Shown here: in pieces, positions 16,412-25,344 of the stretch
How positions within the stretch are numbered: position 1 is the first letter of the stretch
Layout: each line of letters opens with the position of its first letter
NCBI GenBank assembly: GCA_902782235.1
Contig: CACZML010000012.1
Span: forward strand, 1-34,526
Length of the DNA: 34,526 nucleotides
Source of the DNA: Oscillospiraceae bacterium
GTDB taxonomy: Bacteria > Bacillota > Clostridia > Saccharofermentanales > Saccharofermentanaceae
Reading direction: 5' to 3'
Notes under the pieces: model-generated
What the model saw: only the letters and a program-made list of their open reading frames with translations
What the model was told of the DNA's origin: nothing
Databases searched by the model: none
Position numbers and translations under genes: made by a program

Positions 16412-17149
16412 ATGGAGTACGATTTCACGGAAGATCTTAAGAAAAAGATCTCAGATAATATACTGTCAGTAAAACAATCTATAGAGGATGCGGAAGACCT
16501 TGCAGGAAGATCGAAGGGCAGCGTTACACTGATCGGTGTAACGAAGGTGTTCCCTGTAGAGTACGCAGAGGCTGCTGCTGTATCAGGTCTTATGAATCTC
16601 GGTGAGAACCGCGTACAGGAACTCGTTCCCAAGGTCGAGAGATTTTCGAGCCTTGGCCTTGATGTTAACTGGCATCTTATAGGAACGTTACAGAAGAATA
16701 AGGTTAAGTACATTATAGGAAAGACAAGTCTTATTCATTCTGTAAATACAGTTGAACTGGCTGAAGAGATTTCCAAAAGGTCAGAAAGTAACAATGTTAC
16801 TACCTCTGTTTTGTTACAGGCAAATGTTTCAGGTGAAGAGAGCAAGCACGGCTTTGCTCCGCATGAGTTAAAGCCTGCAATAGATAAGATAATGGCATTG
16901 CCTTCTATAAAGGTCTGCGGCCTTATGACAATGGCTCCTATCGAGGAGTATGAAGGCCAGGCAAGGGAAGTCTTTGCTAAAACGCGCGTAATATTTGAAG
17001 ATCTTAAGAGTTATACGGGACTCGAATGCTTTAATGTATTGTCCATGGGAATGAGCCAGGACTACAGAAGCGCTATTTTAGAGGGTTCCACGCATATCAG
17101 GATCGGCACGGCGATATTCGGAAACAGAGCCGAATATAAGCCTGTGTAA
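16412..17149 (+). CDS. yggS: YggS family pyridoxal phosphate homeostasis protein
   Basis: A cytoplasmic PLP-binding protein with the alanine-racemase-like TIM barrel but no racemase domain. It buffers PLP supply and affects amino-acid and keto-acid pools. K45 in LIGVTKVFP is the PLP-linking lysine. NLGENRVQEL, NWHLIGTLQKNK, GLMTMAP and LSMGMSQDYRSAI...STHIRIGTAIFG are all family signatures. The length of 245 residues is slightly above the usual 225-235. The start follows the stop of the HlyD-like gene by one base (TAATATG). It belongs to the classical yggS-sepF division cluster. Confidence 0.96.
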   Translation: MEYDFTEDLKKKISDNILSVKQSIEDAEDLAGRSKGSVTLIGVTKVFPVEYAEAAAVSGLMNLGENRVQELVPKVERFSSLGLDVNWHLIGTLQKNKVKYIIGKTSLIHSVNTVELAEEISKRSESNNVTTSVLLQANVSGEESKHGFAPHELKPAIDKIMALPSIKVCGLMTMAPIEEYEGQAREVFAKTRVIFEDLKSYTGLECFNVLSMGMSQDYRSAILEGSTHIRIGTAIFGNRAEYKPV

Positions 17150-17240
17150 CATTGTTCGGTAAAAAATCCCTGATATTTGTTACATTTTGTAATAAAACCC
17201 CGTTTTAAGTTACCTTCTTGTGTCATATTGCCCAAAACTA

Positions 17241-17269
17241 TTGAGGCGAAAATCAAAGTTCGTTAATAT
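17241..17269 (+). promoter_or_regulatory. Promoter of sepF
   Basis: TTGAGG (17,241-17,246), a 17-base spacer and TAATAT (17,264-17,269), about 57 bases before the sepF start. The 177-base gap after yggS suggests sepF is transcribed from its own promoter as well as by read-through. Confidence 0.6.
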
Positions 17270-17326
17270 CCGAAGTATCTTATATGAATGTCCTTGGTCG
17301 GGCGAATTTTTAAGGAGGAAAAACAA

Positions 17327-17809
17327 ATGGGCACTTTTAACGTTAAGAATTTCTTCGGCAGCATGTTCACACCTGTAGAAGATGAGATGGAAGAAAACTA
17401 TTACGGTGAGGAAGAGGGCTACATTGAAGAAGATGCATACGAGCAGGAGCCTATTGCAGAGGAGACCTACTATGAGGAGCCTCGCACCTTCGTTCAGGAG
17501 CAGCCCGCAGTTACTACACCTGTAATGCAGCACAACGCAACAGTCATAATGCTCACACCTTATGACATCAGAACAAGCCAGATCGTTTGCGATCACATCC
17601 GTGAGGGCCACATCGTTATCTGCAATCTTACAAACACAGATAAGAATCAGCGCGTTGTTGACTACATCTCCGGTGGTGTTTATGCATTAGGCGGAAGAGT
17701 TGAGCCTACACCTGTTAAGACAACATTCGTTTGCACACCTAAGTCTGTAAACCTCGTTGTTGAGAATCAGGAAGCTGAGCAGATCGGCACAAAGGTTTCC
17801 GCTCTCTAA
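17327..17809 (+). CDS. sepF: Cell division protein SepF
   Basis: A membrane-binding protein that anchors and bundles FtsZ filaments at the septum. The N-terminal amphipathic segment (FNVKNFFGSMF) is the membrane anchor, followed by a very acidic Tyr/Glu-rich linker (about residues 16-55). The C-terminal globular domain (VIMLTPYDIRTSQIVCDHI...NLTNTDKNQRVVDYISGGVYAL) dimerises and binds FtsZ. The length of 160 residues is typical. The start at 17,327 was chosen over an upstream in-frame codon at 17,288 because AAGGAGG lies 8 bases ahead and the methionine precedes the anchor. A strong terminator follows, so sepF ends the cluster; the usual yggT, ylmH and divIVA neighbours are absent here. Confidence 0.94.
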   Translation: MGTFNVKNFFGSMFTPVEDEMEENYYGEEEGYIEEDAYEQEPIAEETYYEEPRTFVQEQPAVTTPVMQHNATVIMLTPYDIRTSQIVCDHIREGHIVICNLTNTDKNQRVVDYISGGVYALGGRVEPTPVKTTFVCTPKSVNLVVENQEAEQIGTKVSAL

Positions 17810-17841
17810 TACTTAACTCACAAATCAAAAAATCAATTAAG

Positions 17842-17876
17842 GGTTGTCTCAAAAGAGGCAACCTTGATTTTTATTT
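17842..17876 (+). terminator. Intrinsic terminator after sepF
   Basis: GGTTGTCTC (17,842-17,850), loop AAAA, GAGGCAACC (17,855-17,863) with one G-U pair, followed by TTGATTTTTATTT. Confidence 0.88.
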
Positions 17877-18064
17877 GCAGGGATTTACGGCTCCTCTGGC
17901 GAGTCTGTCTGAGACTTATAGATGCCTTCTTTCAGGGAGCGCGAAAAAGCCATGTTTTTTTGAGAATATCCTGATTATTTTTTTCGCTAATAACCCTGTT
18001 CCGGCAGTCAGATAATATGGCATTTTGTATTTGATTTTTTTCTTCGCGTATTTACAAAAATATA

Positions 18065-18070
18065 TATACT
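18065..18070 (+). promoter_or_regulatory. -10 element directly before the acyltransferase start
   Basis: TATACT ends 8 bases before the GTG at 18,079. No good -35 and no ribosome binding site are visible. The 17,877-18,064 stretch before it is AT-rich and shows no supported gene. Confidence 0.35.
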
Positions 18071-18078
18071 TGGTTTTT

Positions 18079-19080
18079 GTGGATAAGCGCAACCATTTTC
18101 TTGATTTCTTCAGATTTATTGCAGCCGTCGGCATCATACTGGTACATATCAAATTCAGAGGTGCTTTAGGTTCAGTTTTCGCCTCAGTCGGTTTATGGGG
18201 TGTAGCTTTTTTTGCAGTCATAAGCGGGTATGCGTGTCATGGTGACAACCGGGAAGTCATGTCAGCGAAAATCCTTAAGCGCTTAAGAAGGACTGCAGTG
18301 ACCACGGCCTTAACTTTATTCTGTTATGCAGTTTTCAGTTTCTTCTTTATGAAGAACCTGGATCAGGCCGATCTCTGGATACAGGGCTTTACCGATCCCT
18401 GGTCATATTTAAGGATGGTTATTTTTGGTGACTTTGATTTCTTCTACGCCGGAACTTTCTGGTATCTTGCAGCTCTTATCTATTCATATGTCATCTTTTA
18501 TTTCCTTGTGCGTTTTAACCATAAGAAGCTGATCTATATACTTACGCCTGTAACTCTTATTCTTAGGATCATTGTTGATACATATGTCCGTTCCTTTTAT
18601 GTCTCATGGCACATGAGCGCAAACTGGCTTATAGGTGTGCTTCCTATGATGCTTTTAGGTTATGTTATTGCTGATCAGAAAGAGCGTCTGGAAAAGATAT
18701 CGGTGTCATTTCTTATATCAGGTTCGGTCTTATCTGCGGCTGCTGTGATGACAGCCTCTTGTGTGAAGCTTTTTGGTTTTGACTTCTCCCAGGTATTCAT
18801 TATCCTTTGCGCAGCATTTGTTTTCATAACAGGTATCAGAAAACCGGATCTGTATATTTGCAAACCCATAGCTTATCTTGGAAAAGAGGATTCACTTTAC
18901 ATTTATCTTATCCATGTGATTGTAATTCTTTTATTGAGAAATATCCTGAGCTGTCTGCCGGCCAGTAAGAATGCGCTTTGCTGGCTGCTCCCGGCAGCTT
19001 CCGTCATTTTCTCCGTGCTCACAGCAAGATTGATATCTCTTGCAATTAAGGCAGCAAGGAACATCTTTGCTAAATCTTAA
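18079..19080 (+). CDS. Acyltransferase-3 family integral membrane protein
   Basis: A 334-residue polytopic membrane protein with about ten hydrophobic helices. The N-terminus HFLDFFRFIAAVGIILVHI is the typical acyltransferase-3 opening, where the membrane histidine is the presumed catalytic residue. FFAVISGYACHGDN and the C-terminal LGKEDSLYIYLIHVIVILLLRNI are also family features. These enzymes O-acetylate or acylate cell-surface sugars and other exported molecules from the cytoplasmic side; the substrate here is unknown. The GTG at 18,079 was chosen because it starts right before the family N-terminus; a TTG at 18,025 would add 18 hydrophobic residues upstream. No ribosome binding site is seen for either. 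It appears monocistronic, after the sepF terminator. Confidence 0.83.
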   Translation: MDKRNHFLDFFRFIAAVGIILVHIKFRGALGSVFASVGLWGVAFFAVISGYACHGDNREVMSAKILKRLRRTAVTTALTLFCYAVFSFFFMKNLDQADLWIQGFTDPWSYLRMVIFGDFDFFYAGTFWYLAALIYSYVIFYFLVRFNHKKLIYILTPVTLILRIIVDTYVRSFYVSWHMSANWLIGVLPMMLLGYVIADQKERLEKISVSFLISGSVLSAAAVMTASCVKLFGFDFSQVFIILCAAFVFITGIRKPDLYICKPIAYLGKEDSLYIYLIHVIVILLLRNILSCLPASKNALCWLLPAASVIFSVLTARLISLAIKAARNIFAKS

Positions 19081-19115
19081 CCGTTATTTTTGAGGTGAAT
19101 AAGCCTCATCTAACC

Positions 19116-19145
19116 TTGAATAAATTATCTTTGTTAATATATAAT
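19116..19145 (+). promoter_or_regulatory. Promoter of the DUF47 / diguanylate cyclase unit
   Basis: TTGAAT (19,116-19,121), an 18-base spacer and a perfect TATAAT (19,140-19,145). The 11-base direct repeat AATTATCTTTG at 19,123-19,133 and 19,143-19,153 overlaps the spacer and the -10, with a 20-base period. Confidence 0.65.
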
Positions 19146-19184
19146 TATCTTTGAGTTAAGTTCCCGTGCCGGAGGAAATATATA

Positions 19185-19838
19185 ATGACCATCGAAGACC
19201 GCGAATATTTATTTGATCATGCTCAGCAGTTGTCTGAGATACTTAACGAGGAATGTGTCGAGCTTTTAGGTATGCTCGAGAAGATAGAAGACAGAGTCGC
19301 TATTTCCAAACGTATCAATAAGCTTGAGGATGACGGCGATCACATTTTCCATGCTTTTGCAGACAGACTTCATCAGGTTGAACCGGATACCGAGAAGAGA
19401 ATGACTATCTTCCAGATGGCTAGACATATCGAGGATTGTATCGATATGGTCGACGAACTTTCCATGACCATCGTCCGTTACAATACAAGAACAGTTAATC
19501 CCGGCATGAAGGCAAGCGTAAATGCTATTGCAGGCTGCGTTAAGAAAGAGATGCATCTTCTTAATATCCTGCGCACATATGAGCCTGAGAATAAGGAATT
19601 ATTCCTGAGAGCTATCAATGAGTTTGACGCATTTAAGGTCGACTTCTACAAGATGTATGACATGCTTATTTTCGGACTTTTCTCACAGGCACACGATACT
19701 GTTGACATCATCAGATGCAAAGCTATCTACGATGCTGTAAAAGACATTTTCAAGGCGTTCGAAGTCAGTGCTGATGACTGCTATAAGTACGTTATGGCAA
19801 GAAGCAACGACTCCGATATCTGGGCAGTAGACAAGTAA
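19185..19838 (+). CDS. DUF47 family protein (PhoU-like)
   Basis: A 217-residue, almost entirely helical cytoplasmic protein. Repeated acidic helix motifs such as INKLEDDGDHIFHAF and ARHIEDCIDMVDELS match the DUF47/TIGR00153 family, which shares the PhoU three-helix fold with metal-binding E/DxxxD pairs. Family members usually sit beside a PitA-type phosphate or sulfate permease and modulate transport. Here no permease is present; the gene stands 33 bases ahead of the large GH16-like diguanylate cyclase gene on the same strand. The ribosome binding site GGAGGA is good and the start ATG is unambiguous. Confidence 0.88.
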   Translation: MTIEDREYLFDHAQQLSEILNEECVELLGMLEKIEDRVAISKRINKLEDDGDHIFHAFADRLHQVEPDTEKRMTIFQMARHIEDCIDMVDELSMTIVRYNTRTVNPGMKASVNAIAGCVKKEMHLLNILRTYEPENKELFLRAINEFDAFKVDFYKMYDMLIFGLFSQAHDTVDIIRCKAIYDAVKDIFKAFEVSADDCYKYVMARSNDSDIWAVDK

Positions 19839-19871
19839 TATAATCCGTCATTTTTACGGAATAAGGGTTCA

Positions 19872-22800
19872 ATGAGTAATAAGGTCTCGCTGCCGGACAA
19901 TTATCATATTGTCTGGTCAGAAGAATTTAATAAGAATGTTCTTAAGGAAGAGTTCTGGAACACGGAAACCCGTGCGCCCGGATGGACTGATGGCGAGAAG
20001 CAGGAATACGCAGGATCTGAATGCATTGAAGTCAAAGACGGATGCCTTTCGATAAGACCCAAGATAACGACCAATGATTCCGGAGAGATGAGATATATTT
20101 CCGGAAGGATCACTTCGTTCGGTAAGAAAGATTTCACATACGGCAAGATAATTGCCAGGATCAAAGTTCCCAAGGCAAAGGGCCTTTTAAGCTACATCAG
20201 ACTTATGCCTTCTGAAGGCTATGATGTATCTTCCGGCGACTATAAGGATTTCCCTTTGCACGGGCAGATCGATATGCTCGAGATCGCGGGAAGCAGGACC
20301 GATGAAGCGGTAAGCCGTATCGTTTTCGGTTATCCTTACACACAGCGTTCGGGAAGTTACCAGAGACTTAATACTGACTTTTCAGCAGACTTCCATATCT
20401 TCTCATGCGAGTGGGATCAGGATGAGATCATTTTCGCGTGCGACGGAAAAGAGTATTACAGAACTTCTTACTGGTTCTCAAGAACCGGCGAAAATGAGGA
20501 GCCGTATCCGGCGCCTTTCAATAAGCCTTTCCATCTCATAATCGGCGTTGCTGTAGGATCAGATAAACTCGGTAAGGGAACTGATGCACAGGCTGAGATA
20601 GAATGCAACGATGCAGAGCTTCTTGTTGACTATGTAAGAGTCTATCAGAAGCCGAGATATAACAGACAGGTAAACAGGCCTGCAAGAGTCCTGGCGCTCA
20701 ATACAGAGGACTCTGTAAGCGTAAACAATAACAATGCTTTCTATGTTGCTGAAGGCGATCTGAACGCAAGTGTAAGCTTCATGGAAGATGAGCTCATAAT
20801 CACACCTTCATATATCTCCGGAGTGTCCGGTGAGACAAGGCTTTTGCAGGGCGGATTCCCTTTCAAAAAAGGTGAGACATATGAATTCTCTTTTGACGGC
20901 AGAGCAGATGAGGAGCGCACGATAAGATGTATCTTCAAGTCTGACGATGAGTCATCAGAAATGATCACCGATCCTTACACGATAAGGCTCGACAGGAACT
21001 GGCAGAAGCACAGGATGGTATTCGAAGCTGCTGAAGATTACGACAGTGCATCCATAGTATTTGCTATCAATGCATTCTCAAAAGCTTCGATCCATATACG
21101 TAATATTTTGCTCCGCAAGAGAAACAATAATCCTGACAGACGCAAGCTCATCGCAGTGTGCGGTGTGTGGGATGATTCTGATAACTACAGCCTCTTTATG
21201 AAGGCTTTGCAGACTGAAGAGATTAAGAAGGAATTCATACTCTCGAGCTTTACTTTCAACGTTGATAATCCGGATCCTGTCCAGACTGAATTGGAGTTCG
21301 ATTTTGCAAATCTTCTTTTGAGAATGGATGTTGCATGCATCATCATTTTCGGAGAGATGATAAAGACCAGGGAAGTAATCGACAGGCTTGCTGAAATAGG
21401 ACATGAGAAGGGTATTCCGGTCATAACATTCCAGCGTCCGGTTAAGGGTTGTATCAATGCTGATTTTGAATACGGTTCGGCATTTGAAGCAATGGTAAAA
21501 CATGTCATCGAAGTTCATGGTGCAAAGAGGCTCGACATGTTCGGCGGCTTCAGGGACAACCCGTTCTCTGAAGAACGTATCATGATCTTTAAGAAGGTCC
21601 TTGACGATCACGGCATCAAGACATCTACAGCAAATATCTATTACGGTGATTTCTGGCAGGCTCCCGCATTTACGGTTATGTGCGATCTTCTGGAGAACGG
21701 CTATGAACTTCCGGATGCGATCATCTGTGCTAATGACTCGATGGCGATAGGTGTTATGGACGCGTTGAAGCGTTATGGAAAACGCATTCCCGAAGACGTA
21801 ATAGTTACGGGCTTTGACGGCATCTGGCAGGGTCAGTTCAACGATCCTGTATTAACGACATGCGAACTCGATTACAAGCAGATCCCCGAACAGGTATTAA
21901 AGAGGATCCGTGACTGGGAGAATGGAATAATAACCGAGAACGATTCGTTCCTGATCCCGTACAGGATGATGCAAATGCAGTCGTGCGGATGTAAGGACCG
22001 TTCTGAATTCCCGTGGTCAAAGATTGTAGATGTATTGGCTGAAGAGAACATGGATTCTTTCAGACACATGCTCGAGATGGGACGCTTTGTATCGAGAATG
22101 ACTTCATCAGAGAACCTCGATGAAGCAGCGGACAACCTGCAGAATTCCATATGGATGTGGCGCAGCCAGTACTATTTCGTAGGCATCTCGGAACCGGATG
22201 AATGCTGCCATTCGATATTCCACGGAAGAGCGAATAAATATACTTTTGCGCAGAAGTTCTACCGCATGAGACATCCCATGCCGGATTACGATATTATCCT
22301 TGCCAAAGACAGCAATATAAATGTGTTGCTGTTCAAGCAGATCAGATCTAATACTGAATCTTTCGGCTATGTCGTTAACGGTTACACGAGAGTATCGATG
22401 AGATCAGAGCAGAGATTCGAAGAGTTCGGTAACTTTATTAACGCTGCTGTAAATGCCGTTAATAACAACCGTAAACTTATCTCGGCGAGCAGGGCAAATG
22501 AGATGCTCTCAGAGCAGGATTTCTTAACCGGTCTTTACAACAGAAGAGGATTCTTTACAGTTCTTAACAAGCTCCTCAACGTGCCTTCTAACAAGGGCAG
22601 GATATTGTCGCTTTTCTCCATCGACATGGATAAGCTCAAGACCATTAACGATACATACGGACATGAGAATGGTGACTTTGCGATCCAGACACTTGCAAGG
22701 GCAATGATGAAGTATGTTAAGGACAATGGTATCGCTGCAAGATACGGCGGTGACGAGTTCGCATTCGCATTGATAGGAGATAAGAAACTCGAGGACGAAG

Positions 22801-23000
22801 TAAAGAATATCAGACTCGAGATCGAGCAGTATGCAGACCAGGATCCTGCTATGGCAGATAAGCCTTACGAAGTAAGTGCGAGCCTTGGCATTGCCGAGCG
22901 TGTAATTGACAGTAAAATTGATATAGAAGATATGATACTTGAAGCCGATTCGAAAATGTATGCGGACAAGATGGCTAGAAAACGTCTGCGCGGTTTCTGA
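19872..23000 (+). CDS. Cytoplasmic diguanylate cyclase with GH16-like and LacI-type sugar-binding sensor domains
   Basis: A 1,042-residue multidomain protein with no signal peptide or membrane helix. (1) Residues ~10-258 are GH16 beta-glucanase-like (HIVWSEEFN...FWNTE; SGRITSF; HGQIDMLE; FACDGKEYY; VDYVRVYQ). The active-site motif ExDxxE reads Q132-I-D134-M-L-E137, so the nucleophile position is Gln and hydrolysis is unlikely. (2) About 265-415 is beta-rich and resembles a carbohydrate-binding module. (3) About 422-700 is a LacI/periplasmic-binding-type domain ending in the QSCGC motif seen in this sensor class. (4) About 705-870 is unassigned, possibly GAF-like. (5) About 880-1042 is GGDEF, with an intact active site YGGDEF (959-963). 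The product-inhibition RxxD site reads KDNG, so feedback inhibition is probably absent. It likely makes cyclic di-GMP in response to an intracellular sugar. Confidence 0.88.
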   Translation: MSNKVSLPDNYHIVWSEEFNKNVLKEEFWNTETRAPGWTDGEKQEYAGSECIEVKDGCLSIRPKITTNDSGEMRYISGRITSFGKKDFTYGKIIARIKVPKAKGLLSYIRLMPSEGYDVSSGDYKDFPLHGQIDMLEIAGSRTDEAVSRIVFGYPYTQRSGSYQRLNTDFSADFHIFSCEWDQDEIIFACDGKEYYRTSYWFSRTGENEEPYPAPFNKPFHLIIGVAVGSDKLGKGTDAQAEIECNDAELLVDYVRVYQKPRYNRQVNRPARVLALNTEDSVSVNNNNAFYVAEGDLNASVSFMEDELIITPSYISGVSGETRLLQGGFPFKKGETYEFSFDGRADEERTIRCIFKSDDESSEMITDPYTIRLDRNWQKHRMVFEAAEDYDSASIVFAINAFSKASIHIRNILLRKRNNNPDRRKLIAVCGVWDDSDNYSLFMKALQTEEIKKEFILSSFTFNVDNPDPVQTELEFDFANLLLRMDVACIIIFGEMIKTREVIDRLAEIGHEKGIPVITFQRPVKGCINADFEYGSAFEAMVKHVIEVHGAKRLDMFGGFRDNPFSEERIMIFKKVLDDHGIKTSTANIYYGDFWQAPAFTVMCDLLENGYELPDAIICANDSMAIGVMDALKRYGKRIPEDVIVTGFDGIWQGQFNDPVLTTCELDYKQIPEQVLKRIRDWENGIITENDSFLIPYRMMQMQSCGCKDRSEFPWSKIVDVLAEENMDSFRHMLEMGRFVSRMTSSENLDEAADNLQNSIWMWRSQYYFVGISEPDECCHSIFHGRANKYTFAQKFYRMRHPMPDYDIILAKDSNINVLLFKQIRSNTESFGYVVNGYTRVSMRSEQRFEEFGNFINAAVNAVNNNRKLISASRANEMLSEQDFLTGLYNRRGFFTVLNKLLNVPSNKGRILSLFSIDMDKLKTINDTYGHENGDFAIQTLARAMMKYVKDNGIAARYGGDEFAFALIGDKKLEDEVKNIRLEIEQYADQDPAMADKPYEVSASLGIAERVIDSKIDIEDMILEADSKMYADKMARKRLRGF

Positions 23001-23038
23001 ATTTTAAGGGCGATAACAGGAATGGAAGGAGTAAACGT

Positions 23039-25342
23039 ATGGGGCGTAAACTTAACATCGGTCTTGTAATTGACGATATCGATAATTTCTTTTCTAACCA
23101 GGCTGCAATAGGTGCCGAACAGGCAGCGAAAGTAATCGATGCCAATCTGTTCGTGTTCCCGGGCCACTACATCGGAAAGACCGACAGCAGATATGCTGAC
23201 AGGAAGTATGAGTATCAGTATAACGTTATCTTCGATCTTCCGACTGAAAGAAATGTGGACATCATCTATATCCTTCAGGGACTCATTTGTTCAAGAGCTG
23301 ATCTTGAGACACAGAAGGACTTTCTGCAGAAGATGCCTAAGGTCCCTATCGTATGTCTTTTCTCTGATTTTGAGGGCTATCATTCAGTAACGTTCAATAA
23401 TGCTTCCGGTCTTAAAGAAGCATTGGATCACCTGATCGAAAGGCACGGTGTCAGGAACATCGGATATGTATCCGGACCTGTTACAAACAGGGATGCCAGA
23501 GACAGACTTGAAGTATATAAGCAGGTCTTAAAGGAACACGATATTCCGGTAGATGAGGATAAGATCGTTTATGGCGATTTCTCGATGGCAAGCGAAGCTG
23601 TTACAGGCGAACTTCTTGATAAGAACAGTGATATTGATGCACTGGTTTTCGCGAACGACTCAATGGCAGTCGGAGGCTACAATGAGCTTGCGAGAAGAGG
23701 TCTTATTCCGGGCAAGGATATCATGGTAGTCGGATTCGATGACGATATCTTCTCTGTGTCTTTGGAACCGCCTTTGACAACGGTTGAAGCGAGCTCGGCA
23801 TCACTTGCCTACAAGGCGGTCCTTAATGCTGAGAACTACATCAACGGAACTGCTCTTAAAGACATGACAGTCGATACTCATCTTGTGCAGAGGAGTTCCT
23901 GCGGATGCGATGATTTCGATGCGGAAGTAATGTATAAGAGATTCCATATCGAAGGCAATGATATCGACTGCGATAAGGTCTACAAGATCATAAAGGAATA
24001 TCTGTTTAATGATTTCGTTGATGCGGGATCGATCAATGACGTTCTGGACGGTTTTGTAACTTCTTACATTGAATTCTTAAGGGCTGAAGATAAAGCGTCA
24101 ATGATAGAAGTGATGAACGATAAGTTCACGGTCCTTCTTAAGTCAGATCTGTTTGTTCTGTCCACAAGAGAGAAGTTCTTCAATGTTCTCCAGACGATGC
24201 AGAACAAGTCTTTAAGCCTGATCGGCAATGACGAAGACAGAGACCTGATAAATGATGTCTTTACGAAGTTCTACAGACGCCTTGCGTTCTCCGGCATACT
24301 GCCGGCAAATTCCGCGAGAAGAAGAAACGAGAGAATGAGAAGCGTCGTAAACCGCCAGTTGGGTGAAGTCTTCCTTAACGAGGGCGGATCAGAGATACCG
24401 TATGAGAGCCTTTTGGGAGGCCTCTACGGATTAGGGTTCGAGAAGTCGCTCCTGTATCTTTTCCAGGGCAACATTAAGAACCGTGGAGAGAATAACTGGA
24501 AAGTTCCTGCATCGATCCTTCTTAAGGCATACAGCGAAGGCAAGGATATAAAAACTCCTTCAGAAGAACTGCAGCTTCTCCGTACCGAGTATATTTTCGA
24601 GAACGAATTCGTAGATGATTCAAAGCGCCGCACCATGATCGTGGCTCCGCTTTTCGTAGGCGAGAACGTATATGGACTTCTTGTGATCGAGCTTCCTGTC
24701 CAGTATTCGATAAGCGTATCTTCTATCGCTTCACAGCTCTCTGTAACGCTCAGGTCCCTGTTCATGATGGAAGAGCAGAACAAGGCTAAGCAGGCGCTGC
24801 AGAACTCACTGGAGAGATTTATAAGAGACAACACAAAACTCGAAGAGATCGCGCAGAAAGACGAGCTCACGAGGCTCTACAACAGAAGAGGTTTTATCGC
24901 CAATTCCGAGAAGCAATTGGACGATCCCGTTAATCAGGATAAGGTCGCAGTAATATGCTATGCGGACATGGATAACCTCAAGATGATCAACGATAAGTTC
25001 GGTCACGATGACGGCGACTTCGCGCTCTGCACTAGTGCCAGGATCCTCCATGAATCATTTAGAGATTCTGATGTTATCGGACGCTTCGGCGGCGACGAAT
25101 TTGTAACGTTCGCCATTACAGGTTCTGACATTGATGTTGCCAAGCTCAAAGCCAGGATCGATATGGTTACCAAGCGTTACAACGATGAAGTCCAAAAGCC
25201 GTATCCCATCGAGATGAGCACTGGTATCTACAAGTTCACGATCACCGGAAAGATCGATATCTACGAGATCCTCAATTATGCAGACGAGCTTCTCTATCAG
25301 GAAAAGATCGCGAAAAAAACGGCAAGAGGCGAGATCAAATGA
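23039..25342 (+). CDS. LacI-type sensor diguanylate cyclase
   Basis: A 767-residue soluble protein, the second sensor cyclase of the locus. Residues ~5-283 are a LacI/periplasmic-binding-like domain without a DNA-binding helix-turn-helix (NIGLVIDDIDNFF at the start; FANDSMAVGGYNELARRG and VVGFDDDIFS are typical ligand-pocket segments). It ends in the RSSCGCDDF motif shared with the upstream protein. A helical region and a probable GAF-like domain (about 400-575, MIVAPLFVGENVYGLLVIEL) lead into a coiled coil (about 578-605). The GGDEF domain (about 607-767) has an intact FGGDEF (684-688) and a preceding RDSD that matches the RxxD inhibitory site, unlike the upstream paralogue. It is 38 bases behind the GH16-like gene with an AAGGAG ribosome binding site, so both are probably one transcript. 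Confidence 0.92.
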   Translation: MGRKLNIGLVIDDIDNFFSNQAAIGAEQAAKVIDANLFVFPGHYIGKTDSRYADRKYEYQYNVIFDLPTERNVDIIYILQGLICSRADLETQKDFLQKMPKVPIVCLFSDFEGYHSVTFNNASGLKEALDHLIERHGVRNIGYVSGPVTNRDARDRLEVYKQVLKEHDIPVDEDKIVYGDFSMASEAVTGELLDKNSDIDALVFANDSMAVGGYNELARRGLIPGKDIMVVGFDDDIFSVSLEPPLTTVEASSASLAYKAVLNAENYINGTALKDMTVDTHLVQRSSCGCDDFDAEVMYKRFHIEGNDIDCDKVYKIIKEYLFNDFVDAGSINDVLDGFVTSYIEFLRAEDKASMIEVMNDKFTVLLKSDLFVLSTREKFFNVLQTMQNKSLSLIGNDEDRDLINDVFTKFYRRLAFSGILPANSARRRNERMRSVVNRQLGEVFLNEGGSEIPYESLLGGLYGLGFEKSLLYLFQGNIKNRGENNWKVPASILLKAYSEGKDIKTPSEELQLLRTEYIFENEFVDDSKRRTMIVAPLFVGENVYGLLVIELPVQYSISVSSIASQLSVTLRSLFMMEEQNKAKQALQNSLERFIRDNTKLEEIAQKDELTRLYNRRGFIANSEKQLDDPVNQDKVAVICYADMDNLKMINDKFGHDDGDFALCTSARILHESFRDSDVIGRFGGDEFVTFAITGSDIDVAKLKARIDMVTKRYNDEVQKPYPIEMSTGIYKFTITGKIDIYEILNYADELLYQEKIAKKTARGEIK

Positions 25343-25344
25343 TT

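Noticed and set aside
17877..18064. Possible short gene between the sepF terminator and the acyltransferase
   Set aside because: AT-rich, interrupted in every + frame. The overlapping minus-strand 101-codon frame is Lys-rich, runs into the acyltransferase and has no domain.
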